Origin: Streptomyces hyderabadensis
GTDB taxonomy: Bacteria > Actinomycetota > Actinomycetes > Streptomycetales > Streptomycetaceae
Length of the DNA: 64,000 nt
Direction of reading: 5' to 3'
Assembly (NCBI RefSeq): GCF_020404845.1
Contig: NZ_JAIOJZ010000045.1
Coordinates: 1-64,000, forward strand
Below, one piece after another: positions 8,168-16,878 of the stretch; position 1 is the first letter of the stretch; each line of letters opens with the position of its first letter. The notes beneath the pieces were generated by a model. That model worked only from the letters and a program-made list of their open reading frames with translations, made no database searches and was not told the DNA's origin. The translations under genes were made by a program, and so were the position numbers.

Positions 8168-8826
8168 CCATGCGCACCGAAGAGAACGAAGACGTGATCG
8201 TCGCCCCGACCCCGGCCGCCGCGCCCGCCGTGCAGGTGAGGGCACGGGTGGAGGTCCCGATCGACGTCCCGGGGCTGGGGCGCCGGGCGAGCACCATGGT
8301 CAGTTTCCAGGGGCTGCACGACGGCCGCGAGCACGTCGCACTTCTGCTGCCCGGCTGGGAAAAGAAGAACGACCCGCTGGTGCGCGTGCATTCCGAATGC
8401 CTTACCGGCGACGTCTTCGGATCCCAGCGCTGCGACTGCGGCCCGCAACTCCACGAGGCACTCGCCATGTGCTCCCACGAAGGCGGGATCATCCTGTATC
8501 TGCGGCAGGAGGGGCGCGGCATCGGGCTCTACAACAAGTTCGACGCCTACCTGCTGCAGGACGGCGGGCTGGACACCTTCGAAGCGAATGCGGTGCTCAA
8601 TTTCAGCCATGATCTGCGTGACTACCGGGTGGCGGCCGACATGCTGAGCGCCCTGGGCGTGTCCCGAATCCGGCTGCTCTCCAACAACCCGGAGAAGGGA
8701 AACCAGCTGCGTTCGCACGGCGTTGTCATATCGGACGTCGTCACGACGGGGACCTTCGTCAATGAGAACAATCACGCCTATCTGACGGCCAAGCGCGAAC
8801 GAGCCGGTCATGCACTCGAAGTCTGA
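8164..8826 (+). CDS. GTP cyclohydrolase II paralogue (ToxB-like)
   Basis: 220 residues, a stand-alone GCH II without the DHBP synthase domain found in housekeeping RibBA. It should open the imidazole ring of GTP, releasing formate and pyrophosphate to give the 2,5-diamino-6-ribosylamino-pyrimidinone phosphate. Zinc ligands are Cys79, Cys90 and Cys92 in HSECLTGDVFGSQRCDCG; the substrate loop is RQEGRGIGLYNK. Tyr129 in FDAYLLQD is kept: in studied S. coelicolor GCH II paralogues a Tyr at this position supports full formate release whereas Met stops at the formyl product. ATG8170 is an alternative start with better ribosome-site spacing. The gene overlaps the next by 17 bases. Clustering with non-riboflavin genes points to specialised metabolism. 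Confidence 0.9.
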   Translation: MTMRTEENEDVIVAPTPAAAPAVQVRARVEVPIDVPGLGRRASTMVSFQGLHDGREHVALLLPGWEKKNDPLVRVHSECLTGDVFGSQRCDCGPQLHEALAMCSHEGGIILYLRQEGRGIGLYNKFDAYLLQDGGLDTFEANAVLNFSHDLRDYRVAADMLSALGVSRIRLLSNNPEKGNQLRSHGVVISDVVTTGTFVNENNHAYLTAKRERAGHALEV

Positions 8827-10090
8827 GCGGCCCGAGGAGGCCGAGCGGCCCAAGGTGACTGAGCGCCCCGAGGTGCCGGCCGCGGCCTCCCCGCGGGAGC
8901 TGGACGCCATGCGCCGGGCGTTGGAGCTGGCCGCGGCCGAGGTGGGGGCGACCGGTTCGAACCCCGCGGTGGGCTGCGTACTCCTCGACCCGGACGGCAC
9001 CACCGTCGCGACCGGGGTGCACCGGGGCCCCGGCACCGCGCACGCGGAGGTCGACGCACTGCGGCGGGCGCAGGGCAGGCAGCACGGGACCACCGCGGTG
9101 GTCACCCTCGAACCCTGCGACCACCAAGGCCGCACGGGCCCCTGCTCCCGGGCGTTGATCGAGGCCGGGGTCCGCCGGGTCCTGTACGCGGTGGCGGACC
9201 CGAACCGGGTGGCCGCCGGCGGAGCGCGACGACTGGCGGACGCCGGGATCGAGGTGGTCGGCGGAGTCCTCCGGGCAGAGGCCGAGGCGGTCCTGGAGAT
9301 GTGGCTCACCGCCATACGCACCGGACGCCCCTTCGTCACCTGGAAGTTCGCCACGACCCTGGACGGCCGCAGCGCCGCCGCCGACGGCTCGTCCCGCTGG
9401 ATCAGCTCCGCCGAGTCCCGGGCCGACGCCCATGAACTGCGTGCCCGGCACGACGCCGTCCTCGTCGGATCCGGGACCTGGCGGGCCGACGACCCCCGGC
9501 TCGACCTGCGGCACGGCGTCACGGGCCGCCCTCCCCTGCGGGTGGCGCTGGACGCCCGCGGCGAGCTGCCGCCGGACTCCCGGCTGCTGGACGGTACGGC
9601 CCCGACGCTCGTGGTGACCGATCCGGCCACCGGAGCCGAGGCCGACGGCGTCGGCGGAGTCGGCAGCACCGGCTGCACCGGCCGCACCGGCCGCACCGGC
9701 CGCACCGGCCGCACCGGCCGCACCGGCCACACCGATGGCGCCAACGGCACCGCCGGCGGCATAGACGTACTGCGTCTGAAGACCGACGCGCACGGGCACT
9801 TCCCGCCCCTCGCACTGCTCGACGCGCTGGACGGCCGGGGAGTGCGGTCGGTGCTGCTCGAAGGCGGCCCCGCACTCGCCGCCTCCTTCGTCCGCGCGGG
9901 ACTGGTCGACCGCGTCGTCGCCCATGTCGCACCGCTGCTGCTGGGCTCCGAGGGCGTGGGCGCCACCGGGGCGCTGGGGGTCGGGTCGATCGACGCGGCG
10001 CACCGGTTCCGCATCACCTCGGTGGACCGGACCGGGCCCGACCTGCGGGTCGAACTGCGGCCCGCCGCCCGGACGGGAGGCACCCGGTGA
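8810..10090 (+). CDS. RibD-type bifunctional deaminase/reductase (ToxE-like)
   Basis: 426 residues. The N-terminal deaminase has zinc ligands His78, Cys103 and Cys112 (HAE; EPCDHQGRTGPC) with Glu80 as proton shuttle. A reductase-type domain follows from about residue 165 (FVTWKFATTLDGRSAA; SGTWRADDPRLDLR; LLEGGPALAASFV). It should deaminate, and may reduce, the GCH II product; in toxoflavin pathways the equivalent protein supplies the 5-amino-6-ribosylaminouracil phosphate. Between the two halves of the reductase, residues 288-307 are a GRT repeat encoded by a 9-bp minisatellite, placed in a surface loop. The start overlaps the GCH II gene by 17 bases and the stop overlaps the next start (GTGA), so the three genes are translationally coupled. 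Confidence 0.88.
   Translation: MHSKSERPEEAERPKVTERPEVPAAASPRELDAMRRALELAAAEVGATGSNPAVGCVLLDPDGTTVATGVHRGPGTAHAEVDALRRAQGRQHGTTAVVTLEPCDHQGRTGPCSRALIEAGVRRVLYAVADPNRVAAGGARRLADAGIEVVGGVLRAEAEAVLEMWLTAIRTGRPFVTWKFATTLDGRSAAADGSSRWISSAESRADAHELRARHDAVLVGSGTWRADDPRLDLRHGVTGRPPLRVALDARGELPPDSRLLDGTAPTLVVTDPATGAEADGVGGVGSTGCTGRTGRTGRTGRTGRTGHTDGANGTAGGIDVLRLKTDAHGHFPPLALLDALDGRGVRSVLLEGGPALAASFVRAGLVDRVVAHVAPLLLGSEGVGATGALGVGSIDAAHRFRITSVDRTGPDLRVELRPAARTGGTR
9669..9731 (+). repeat. 9-bp minisatellite inside the RibD-like gene
   Basis: Seven tandem copies of CCGGCCGCA, the first and last with one base changed. Being a multiple of three it keeps frame and encodes Thr-Gly-Arg repeats. Copy number is likely to vary between strains. 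Confidence 0.95.
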
Positions 10091-11223
10091 CCGGATTCCT
10101 CCTCCCCAACTCCCGTCTCGCGCCCCGGGAACGGGCGCACCCGTCCACCGGCACGCCGGCGGCACTCCCCCCGGTCACCGTCCTCGTCCCCTTCTACCGG
10201 GAGACCGCCGCGATCCTGCGGCGCTCCGCCGACATGCTCGGGTCCCTGGACTACCCGCACGACCGGCTGTCCGTGCGCTGGCTCGTCGACTCCAGGTACC
10301 CGGAGGACGTGGCCGCCGCCGAGGACGTCGCCGCGGCGGCGCGGGCGGGCTTCGGCGGCGAGCTGCGGGTGGTGCCGGTGCCCTCGATGACGCCGAAGGC
10401 GAAGGCCCTCAATCACGCGCTGCGCGAGGTCGACACCCCGTTCGTCGCCGTCTACGACGCGGACACGGTCCCGGACCCGCACCAGCTCCGCCAAGCGGTG
10501 GCCGCGCTCGACGCCCGCGACCTCGGCGTCGTCGACGCCATCGAACTGCCCGAAGCGGGCGGCGACCTGGTCAACCGGGTCACGCTCGCGCAGTCGGCGG
10601 CGTTCTTCGGCGCCATGGAGTACGTCAACCGCCGGACCGGCATGCACATGCTTCTCGGCAGTTCCGTCTACTTCCGCCGCACGGCCCTGAGCGAGGTCGG
10701 GCCGTTCAGCGAGGACGGCGTCGAGGAGCTGTACGAGTGGGCGGTGCGGGCCGCCGCCGCCGGGGTGCGCATGGGGCGCGTCGTGTCCTTCTCGTACGGG
10801 ACCCGGACCTCGGTGGTCGGGCCCGCGCTGCGGCAGCGCACCCGGTGGATCCGCGGCCAACTGGACATCGGGTTCCGCTTCCTGCGCGGGGCACCGCTGC
10901 CGCCCCGGCCGCGGGCCGCCGTGGCACTGATGACGCTCAGCCTGCTCGGCCAGCTCAGTGTGCTGCCGGTGACCGCCGCGGCCGTGCGCTGCCGCGCGCT
11001 GCGCCTTCCCGCCGCCGCGCTGCTCCTCGGCGAGGCACTGCGCGTCCGCAGCGTCTCGCGCGACCCGGTGTGGGAGGTGCTGCGGGTCGGCTCCGGCTGG
11101 GCCCTGCTGCTGCCGTTCGAACTCCTGGAGTCGACCTCTGCCTGGCGGGCCGTCTGGGAACTGGCGACCGGCCGCGACACCTGGCACAAGGTGCGGCCCG
11201 AGTCGGGGGAGGACACGACGTGA
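10087..11223 (+). CDS. Family 2 membrane glycosyltransferase
   Basis: 378 residues. GT2 fold: nucleotide-binding TVLVPFYRET near residue 35, a DAD metal motif (VYDADTVPDP) near residue 122, a likely catalytic acid in DGVEELYEWA and QRTRWIRGQ matching the Q/RxxRW motif of processive-type GT2 enzymes. The C-terminal third has two or three hydrophobic segments. Donor and acceptor are not evident. The GTG start overlaps the RibD stop, and the stop overlaps the MFS start, so it belongs to the operon. A sugar attached to the pathway product, or a sugar-phosphate carrier step at the membrane, would both fit; neither is shown. Confidence 0.8.
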   Translation: MTGFLLPNSRLAPRERAHPSTGTPAALPPVTVLVPFYRETAAILRRSADMLGSLDYPHDRLSVRWLVDSRYPEDVAAAEDVAAAARAGFGGELRVVPVPSMTPKAKALNHALREVDTPFVAVYDADTVPDPHQLRQAVAALDARDLGVVDAIELPEAGGDLVNRVTLAQSAAFFGAMEYVNRRTGMHMLLGSSVYFRRTALSEVGPFSEDGVEELYEWAVRAAAAGVRMGRVVSFSYGTRTSVVGPALRQRTRWIRGQLDIGFRFLRGAPLPPRPRAAVALMTLSLLGQLSVLPVTAAAVRCRALRLPAAALLLGEALRVRSVSRDPVWEVLRVGSGWALLLPFELLESTSAWRAVWELATGRDTWHKVRPESGEDTT

Positions 11224-12587
11224 TCAGCCTGGGTCTGCCCCGCATCCCGCAGCGCGGCCGCATCTTCTCCTCCGTCTTCGTCGACACCTTCGGCTGGGGC
11301 CTGTTCGCCCCGCTGGCGTTCCTCTACTTCTCCTACAACACCGGGCTGTCCTTCTCGGCCATCGGCTCGGCGGTCAGCGCCGGCACCCTCGCGGCGCTGC
11401 CGACGGCCCTGCTGGCGGGCTGGCTGGTCGACCGGTTCTCCCCGAAGACCGTGCTGGTCTCCAGCAACCTGGTCACGGCGCTGGGTTACGGCCTCTACCC
11501 GTTCGCGTCCGAGTGGACGCTGATCGCGGTGTCGACGTTCCTCGTCATGGCCGGTGACCGCCTGTACTGGGCGAGTTGGCCGGTGATCGTGGTGGACCTG
11601 GCCTCGGGCCGCAAGCTCGACGCCACCTACGCCGCGGTCGGGACCATCAAGAACTTCACCGTGGCGACCGGGGCCCTGGCCAGCTCGGGCCTGACCGTCC
11701 TGTTCGGCCACGGCGCGGCGGACCTGGTGCTGGCCCTGAACGTGGCCACGTCGCTCGTCGCCGCGGTGCTGCTGGCGGGGGTCCGCGTCCCGACGGCACG
11801 AGGGGCCGGGAAACCGCGGGACGAGGGGGACGGCGACCGGCGGGCCCCCGGCTGGCGGGAGGCCTTCACCGACCACGCGTTCACCGGGTTCTGCTTCTTC
11901 TTCATGCTCCTCACCTTCGCCTGGGCCCTGCCCTCGACGATCCTGCCCGCCTACGCCGTGGAGATCATGGAGCTGCCCGACTGGACGCCGGCCCTCTTCC
12001 TCGGGATCAACAGCGTCGCCATCATGCTGGCGCAGATGCCGGTGACGGCGAAGGTGTCCCACGTACCGCGGCAGCGGCTGATCGTGCGGGCCGGGCTGAT
12101 CTTCGTCCTGGTCTTCACCGGCCTCTACCTGGTGACCAAGGCGTCGGCCACCACCGCGATCGTGGTGCTCGTCCCCGTGATGCTGACCTTCACGCTGGGC
12201 GAGATGATCAGCCTGCCCGCGGCCAACGCCCTGGTGGCGAGCAGCGCCCCGGCGGCGATCCGCGGCCGTTACATGTCCCTCTTCCAGCTCTCCTGGGCCG
12301 TCTCCGGCCTCTTCATCCCGCTCCTCGCCGGGTTCGTGCTGGACCGCGGGGCGCTGTGGGTGTGCACCGCGTTCGGCGGGATCGCCCTGCTGGCGGCGCT
12401 CGGCATCCAGGCCACCGCGTACCGCATCGCGCCGGCCGACGGCACCGCACCCGCCGACGGGACCGCACCGACCGACGGCACCGCACCCGCAAACGGGGCC
12501 GCGCCCTCCGACGGCAGCACACCCGCCGACGGGACCGACCTCGCCCACCGGAGCACCGGCCCCGTGCCCACCAAGGATGTGACATGA
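11220..12587 (+). CDS. MFS transporter, probable product exporter
   Basis: 455 residues with about 12 hydrophobic segments and a central cytoplasmic loop near residues 190-220. The MFS signature between helices 2 and 3 is present as AGWLVDRFSPKTVL. The C-terminal 45 residues are hydrophilic repeats of the type ADGTAPADGTAP, encoded by an 18-24 bp repeat around 12435-12530 and probably variable in length. The GTG start overlaps the previous stop. Within a biosynthetic operon the usual role is export of and resistance to the product. Substrate cannot be named from sequence. Confidence 0.85.
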   Translation: MISLGLPRIPQRGRIFSSVFVDTFGWGLFAPLAFLYFSYNTGLSFSAIGSAVSAGTLAALPTALLAGWLVDRFSPKTVLVSSNLVTALGYGLYPFASEWTLIAVSTFLVMAGDRLYWASWPVIVVDLASGRKLDATYAAVGTIKNFTVATGALASSGLTVLFGHGAADLVLALNVATSLVAAVLLAGVRVPTARGAGKPRDEGDGDRRAPGWREAFTDHAFTGFCFFFMLLTFAWALPSTILPAYAVEIMELPDWTPALFLGINSVAIMLAQMPVTAKVSHVPRQRLIVRAGLIFVLVFTGLYLVTKASATTAIVVLVPVMLTFTLGEMISLPAANALVASSAPAAIRGRYMSLFQLSWAVSGLFIPLLAGFVLDRGALWVCTAFGGIALLAALGIQATAYRIAPADGTAPADGTAPTDGTAPANGAAPSDGSTPADGTDLAHRSTGPVPTKDVT

Positions 12588-13786
12588 CCAGGACCTCGGC
12601 CGGCGCCCACGGCCACGCCCCCGCACCGCCACCCCCGCCCGCACCCACCCGCGCCGCCCCCCGGCTCCCCGGCATCAGGGTCATGGCCCACCCCCGGCGA
12701 CGGGACCAGGCTCAGGCCCTCCTCGCCCGGCTGGACGGCGACGACCGCGCACTCGTCCTCGACCCGGACCCCGAGGGGCCGCCGACCCCGCTGCGCACCG
12801 CGGCCGCCGCCTGGGCAGGCCCGTACGGCGAGGCGCGGCACCGGCTGGTGCTCCAGGACGACGTCGTCCCCGCGAGGGGCTTCCTCGACCTGGTCGCGGA
12901 GGCCGTCCGCAGCCGCCCGGACGATCCGATCGCCTTCTACAGCAACTGGAACCACTGGAACGGCTCCGCCGTCCGGCTCGCGGCGCTGAGCGGCGCCGGG
13001 TGGGCCCGGGCCATCCCGGACGAGTACGCCCCGTCGCTGGCCGTGGTCCTCCCCCGCGCGCTGGCCGCCGACTTCGCCGACTACGCGCGTCGGCTGCTCG
13101 CGCACGGCACGCCCCCGGACGACGAGGCCCTGAGCGCGTTCCTGCGGGAACGGGGCCGGGCGCTCTTCATCGCCGTCCCCAACCTGGTCGAGCACGGGGA
13201 CGGCGACAGCCTCGTGGGCAACGACGTGCAGGGCCCCAGGTTCTCGCCCTGCTTCGCGGACGACACGGCGGGCGGACGCACGGGGCCGGCCACGCTCGGG
13301 GCGCTGGACTTCTACCCCCACTTCTTCAAGGGGCACGTCTACGGCATCGTCCCGGCCGGTCCCGACGGCCGCCGTACCAAGGTCTACTGGGACGAGGCCG
13401 TCCGGGCGACGGGCGTCGATCCGGCCCCGGTACGGGAGGCGGCCCGGCGCGAACCGACACCCGCCGCCCTGCTGCGCGACCTCGCGGGCGCCGGGCTGCA
13501 CATCCACCACGCGACGGCGGCGTGGACCGCGGCCGTGCTGTACGGCATCACCCTGGCCCGCCTCCCCGCCCCCACCGGCGCCCCTTCCCCGGGCCCGGAC
13601 CCCGCCGTCCGGGCGCGTGCCGTCGAGACCATCCCGCTGGGCGGCCTGGCGCAAGTGGTGGGGCTTCCGCTGCTGCACCGGATCATGGACCCGCTGCGCC
13701 GGCTGACCGAAGCGGGCCTGCGCACCGGCACCGAGCTGGCCGCGGCCACGCCCCGCCCCGGCATCCCGCGCGACGACACGCCCTAG
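12584..13786 (+). CDS. Glycosyltransferase-like protein of the cluster
   Basis: 400 residues. After a Pro-rich start, GIRVMAHPRRRDQAQALLARL and VLQDDVVPARGFLD look like the first strand and the DxD-type acidic motif of a GT-A fold (reminiscent of GT25-type enzymes). FYSNWNHWNGSA, VEHGDGDSLVGND and FYPHFFKGHVYGI are conserved-looking blocks. No signal peptide or membrane segment. ATG overlaps the MFS stop (ATGA). I recognise no exact family; a glycosyl or other nucleotide-sugar transferase is the best reading. After this gene the operon has its first real gap (185 bases). Confidence 0.55.
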   Translation: MTRTSAGAHGHAPAPPPPPAPTRAAPRLPGIRVMAHPRRRDQAQALLARLDGDDRALVLDPDPEGPPTPLRTAAAAWAGPYGEARHRLVLQDDVVPARGFLDLVAEAVRSRPDDPIAFYSNWNHWNGSAVRLAALSGAGWARAIPDEYAPSLAVVLPRALAADFADYARRLLAHGTPPDDEALSAFLRERGRALFIAVPNLVEHGDGDSLVGNDVQGPRFSPCFADDTAGGRTGPATLGALDFYPHFFKGHVYGIVPAGPDGRRTKVYWDEAVRATGVDPAPVREAARREPTPAALLRDLAGAGLHIHHATAAWTAAVLYGITLARLPAPTGAPSPGPDPAVRARAVETIPLGGLAQVVGLPLLHRIMDPLRRLTEAGLRTGTELAAATPRPGIPRDDTP

Positions 13787-13892
13787 CCCGGACGCCCGCC
13801 CCGGCCCGGCGACCAGCCCCGGCCCCGGCCCAGAAGACCGCACCCCCAGCTCCCTCCCACTACCTCCTTCCCACTACCTCCCTCCCACCGCG

Positions 13893-13947
13893 CCCTTTCA
13901 CCTGCGCCCTTTCACCTGCGTCCCTTTCACCTGCGTCCTTTCAACTG
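13893..13947 (+). repeat. 14-bp tandem repeat upstream of the WD40 gene
   Basis: Nearly four copies of CCCTTTCACCTGCG, preceded at about 13851-13888 by copies of a CCCACTACCTCCT-type motif. The repeats fill most of the only non-coding gap in the operon (13787-13971). They are pyrimidine-rich on the coding strand and unstructured, so an unstructured leader or a variable spacer is likely. No promoter is obvious. Confidence 0.85.
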
Positions 13948-13971
13948 CTCTGTCAGGAGTTCGAGAAGATC

Positions 13972-15852
13972 ATGCGGACAGTAGACGTGTTCCACCCGCA
14001 GGCCGCGAGCAACAGCGCCGCCGTGCACGCCTCGCCCCAGACCACCGTGGCGTTCAGCCCGGACGGCACCCACTACGCCAGCGCCGGCTACGACGGCCGG
14101 GTGGTCCTGTGGGACCGCTCCGGTACCGCCCCGCTCTGGATCGGCCGCCACGAGCGGCTGGTCAACGGGGTGCGCTTCTCCCCCTCGGGCCGGCTCCTCG
14201 CCAGCGGCTCGGCCGACAAGACCTGCCGGGTCTGGGACGTGGCCACCGGCCGTCAGGTGCAGTTGCTGGCCCGGCAGCCCGACGACCTCAACGCACTGGC
14301 GTGGCTGGACGAGAACCGCCTGGTCACCGTCTCGCAGGACGGCACCGGCCGGATCTGGGACATCCGTACCGGCGTGCTCGAGGAGGGCGTCATCTTCCAC
14401 GCCGACCACTGCATGTCGGTCGACGCCGCGCCCACCGGTGTCCTGGCCAGCTGCGGCGAGGACGCCACCATCCGCCTGTGGGACACCAACGGCTCCCTGC
14501 TGCGCGACCTGCCCCAGGCCGGTCACGCGGAGATGTGCCGCTGGTCCCCCGACGGGACACTGCTCGCCGCCAGTTGCGACGACGGCTTCGTGCACATCGT
14601 GCGCACCGACGGCGAACTGGTCACCAAGGTCGGCCCGTACACCGCCGCCGTGAAGTCGGTCGCCTGGTCCCAGGACGGGTCCCGGATCGTCATCGGCGCC
14701 TACGACAGCACGATCACCCTGTGGGACATCGCCGACTGCCGCCCGCTGGTGCGCTGGTACGGCGCGCACCTGTGGCCCCGCGCGGTGGACTGGTCCGCGG
14801 ACGGCAGGACGGTGGTCGCGGGCACCTTCTCGGCCCGGCCCGCGGTGATCGAGGTGCCCGAGATCCCGGCGGACGCCCTGCCCGACGAGGTGCGGGAGAT
14901 CACGCTGGAGGCGTCGGTGCCCACGCACGGCGTCAATCACGTCTCGGCCGCCGGCGAGGTGCTCGCGGCGGGCGGCGACAACGGCACCATCCGCGTCTGG
15001 AGCCACCGCGGCGCCACCGCGACCGAGGTGCCGGTGGGCAACGGAAGCCTGGTCAACACGGTCGCCGTCGCGGCCGGGTTGCCGGGACTGGTCGCCTACG
15101 GCTCGTTCTCCGGGCGGGTGGGCGTGGCCGACGCCGTGACCGGACGCGATGTCGCCGCCGTCCAGCGCGAGCACCCGGTGAACCGGGCCGCCTGGTCGCC
15201 GGACGGGAAGCGGCTGGCGGTCGCCGACTACGAGGGCGGACTCGACCTGTACGCCTGGACCGGCCGCGAACTGGTCCCCGGGGTGCACTACGCGGGCCAC
15301 GACGGGGCCATCAAGGACGTCTCCTGGGTGGACGCGGACCGGCTGGTCACCTACTCGACCGACCGTCGGGCCCACCTCATCACCACCGAGGGCACCCTGA
15401 TCCGCTCCTTCGGCGGACACGGCGAGCTGATCAACGGCGGTTCCGTGACCACCGTCGCGGGCCGGACGCTGCTCGCCACGGTGTCCCGCGACCGCACCAG
15501 CCGCATCTACGACCTGGAGACCGGGGAGCTGCTCCAGGTGCTGGTCGGCCACGACGAGTCGGCCAAGTGCGCGGCCTGGCACCCGGGCGGCGAGCCCCTG
15601 CTGGTCACCGGCTCGTACGACTTCACCGGCCGCCTGTGGGTCCTCGACCCCGAGACCCTCGCCCCGCTGCACCAGCACGTGCTGGAGGGACACGGCAGCG
15701 CGGTGAGCGCGGTCTGCTGGCTCGGCGACGACGCGGTCACCGCCTCCTGGGACGGCAGGGTGCTCACCTGGACGCCGGACGCCGACCCGGCCCGGCCACC
15801 GGCGCCGGCCGAGGCGGCCACGGACTGGCGGGTCCGGGAGGGTTCCCGATGA
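13972..15852 (+). CDS. WD40-repeat propeller protein (ToxC-like)
   Basis: 626 residues made almost entirely of WD40-type blades: typical ends are GRVVLWDRSG, KTCRVWDVATG, GTGRIWDIRTG, ATIRLWDTNG, STITLWDIAD, GTIRVWSH, SRIYDLETG and GRLWVLDPET. About 12-14 blades suggest two seven-bladed propellers. No signal peptide, kinase or peptidase domain. In toxoflavin operons a WD-repeat protein (ToxC) is essential but of unresolved chemistry; the same role is proposed here by context. The ATG at 13972 has GAGAAG 4-9 bases and AGGAG 14 bases upstream. The stop overlaps the next start (ATGA). Confidence 0.85.
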   Translation: MRTVDVFHPQAASNSAAVHASPQTTVAFSPDGTHYASAGYDGRVVLWDRSGTAPLWIGRHERLVNGVRFSPSGRLLASGSADKTCRVWDVATGRQVQLLARQPDDLNALAWLDENRLVTVSQDGTGRIWDIRTGVLEEGVIFHADHCMSVDAAPTGVLASCGEDATIRLWDTNGSLLRDLPQAGHAEMCRWSPDGTLLAASCDDGFVHIVRTDGELVTKVGPYTAAVKSVAWSQDGSRIVIGAYDSTITLWDIADCRPLVRWYGAHLWPRAVDWSADGRTVVAGTFSARPAVIEVPEIPADALPDEVREITLEASVPTHGVNHVSAAGEVLAAGGDNGTIRVWSHRGATATEVPVGNGSLVNTVAVAAGLPGLVAYGSFSGRVGVADAVTGRDVAAVQREHPVNRAAWSPDGKRLAVADYEGGLDLYAWTGRELVPGVHYAGHDGAIKDVSWVDADRLVTYSTDRRAHLITTEGTLIRSFGGHGELINGGSVTTVAGRTLLATVSRDRTSRIYDLETGELLQVLVGHDESAKCAAWHPGGEPLLVTGSYDFTGRLWVLDPETLAPLHQHVLEGHGSAVSAVCWLGDDAVTASWDGRVLTWTPDADPARPPAPAEAATDWRVREGSR

Positions 15853-16850
15853 CCTCCCTGAGCCCCTCGCTGAGCCTGCCGGTCGCCGCCCCTCCCGCGC
15901 TGGCCCTGTCCGAGGCCGAGACGGCGGTCGTCCGGCGTGCCGCGGAGCGCGTGTGCCGCGCCGCGGGCGGCGGCCTTGACGCCCCGGACACGGCCGCCGC
16001 GGCCCGCGAGGGCTGGGAGGAGCTGCCCGCCCGGCTGCGGGCGGCCGTCCGTGCCTTCCGCCGGGACTCGGGCGACTGCGGGGTCACGCTGGTCACCGGC
16101 CTGCCGGTGGACGAGGCGCTGCTCCCGCCCACTCCGACGGCGGACGGCTCGGTCCGCCGGGAGCCCACGGTGCCGGCCGCCACCCTGCTGATGACCGCGG
16201 CCGGCGGGCTCGGCGACCCGGCGGCGTACGCCCCGGAGAAGTCCGGCGCGCTGGTGCAGGACGTGGTGCCGGTCCCGGGCAAGGAGGACTTCGAGGGCAA
16301 CGCGGGCTCCACGCTGCTCTCCTTCCACATCGAAAACGCCTTCCATGTGCACCGGCCGGACTTCGTGATGCTGCTGTGCCTGCGCGCCGACCACGACGGG
16401 GCGGCGGGACTGCGCACCGGTTCGATACGCCAGGCGCTGCCCCGGCTGTCGGAGCGGACGCGGGAGGCGCTGTTCCGGCCGGAGTTCAGCACCCAGCCGC
16501 CGCCCTCCTTCGGGACGGCCGCCGGGACGACGCCGCCGCGTCCGGTGCTGACCGGCGACCCGCGGGACCCGGACCTGAGGGTGGACTTCTCCGCCACGAC
16601 GGCCCTGACACCCGAGGCGCGCCGGGCGCTCGTCGAACTGGAGGCGGCCGTCGACGCCGCGTCCCACACGGTCCGGCTGACGCCGGGGGACCTGGCGATC
16701 GTGGACAACCGGGTGACGACGCACGGCAGGACGGCCTTCCGGCCGCGCTACGACGGGGGCGACCGCTGGCTGCTGCGCACCTTCGCGCTGGCCGACCTGC
16801 GACGCTCCCGTGACCATCGCCCCGGCGACGGTCACGTGCTGAGTCACTGA
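15849..16850 (+). CDS. Clavaminate-synthase-like Fe(II)/2-oxoglutarate oxygenase
   Basis: 333 residues. The iron triad is His160-x-Glu162 (SFHIENAFHVHRPDFV) and His292 (TTHGRTAF); Arg306 or Arg310 in RWLLRTF would bind 2-oxoglutarate. The HxE form (Glu rather than Asp) and the spacing fit the clavaminate synthase / arginine beta-hydroxylase (VioC) group, whose substrates are usually amino-acid derived. In a toxoflavin-like pathway, where glycine is thought to supply part of the triazine ring, an amino-acid-acting or tailoring oxygenase is plausible, and it has no counterpart in the described tox operon. It is translationally coupled to the WD40 gene. Confidence 0.85.
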   Translation: MTSLSPSLSLPVAAPPALALSEAETAVVRRAAERVCRAAGGGLDAPDTAAAAREGWEELPARLRAAVRAFRRDSGDCGVTLVTGLPVDEALLPPTPTADGSVRREPTVPAATLLMTAAGGLGDPAAYAPEKSGALVQDVVPVPGKEDFEGNAGSTLLSFHIENAFHVHRPDFVMLLCLRADHDGAAGLRTGSIRQALPRLSERTREALFRPEFSTQPPPSFGTAAGTTPPRPVLTGDPRDPDLRVDFSATTALTPEARRALVELEAAVDAASHTVRLTPGDLAIVDNRVTTHGRTAFRPRYDGGDRWLLRTFALADLRRSRDHRPGDGHVLSH

Positions 16851-16878
16851 ACACCGCTGCCGACCGGGAGTCGAAGGC

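Noticed and set aside
8164..10090. GCH II and RibD genes as the housekeeping riboflavin operon
   Set aside because: No riboflavin synthase, lumazine synthase or DHBP synthase is nearby, the GCH II lacks the RibB domain, and the operon continues with WD40, FGE-like, oxygenase and export genes.
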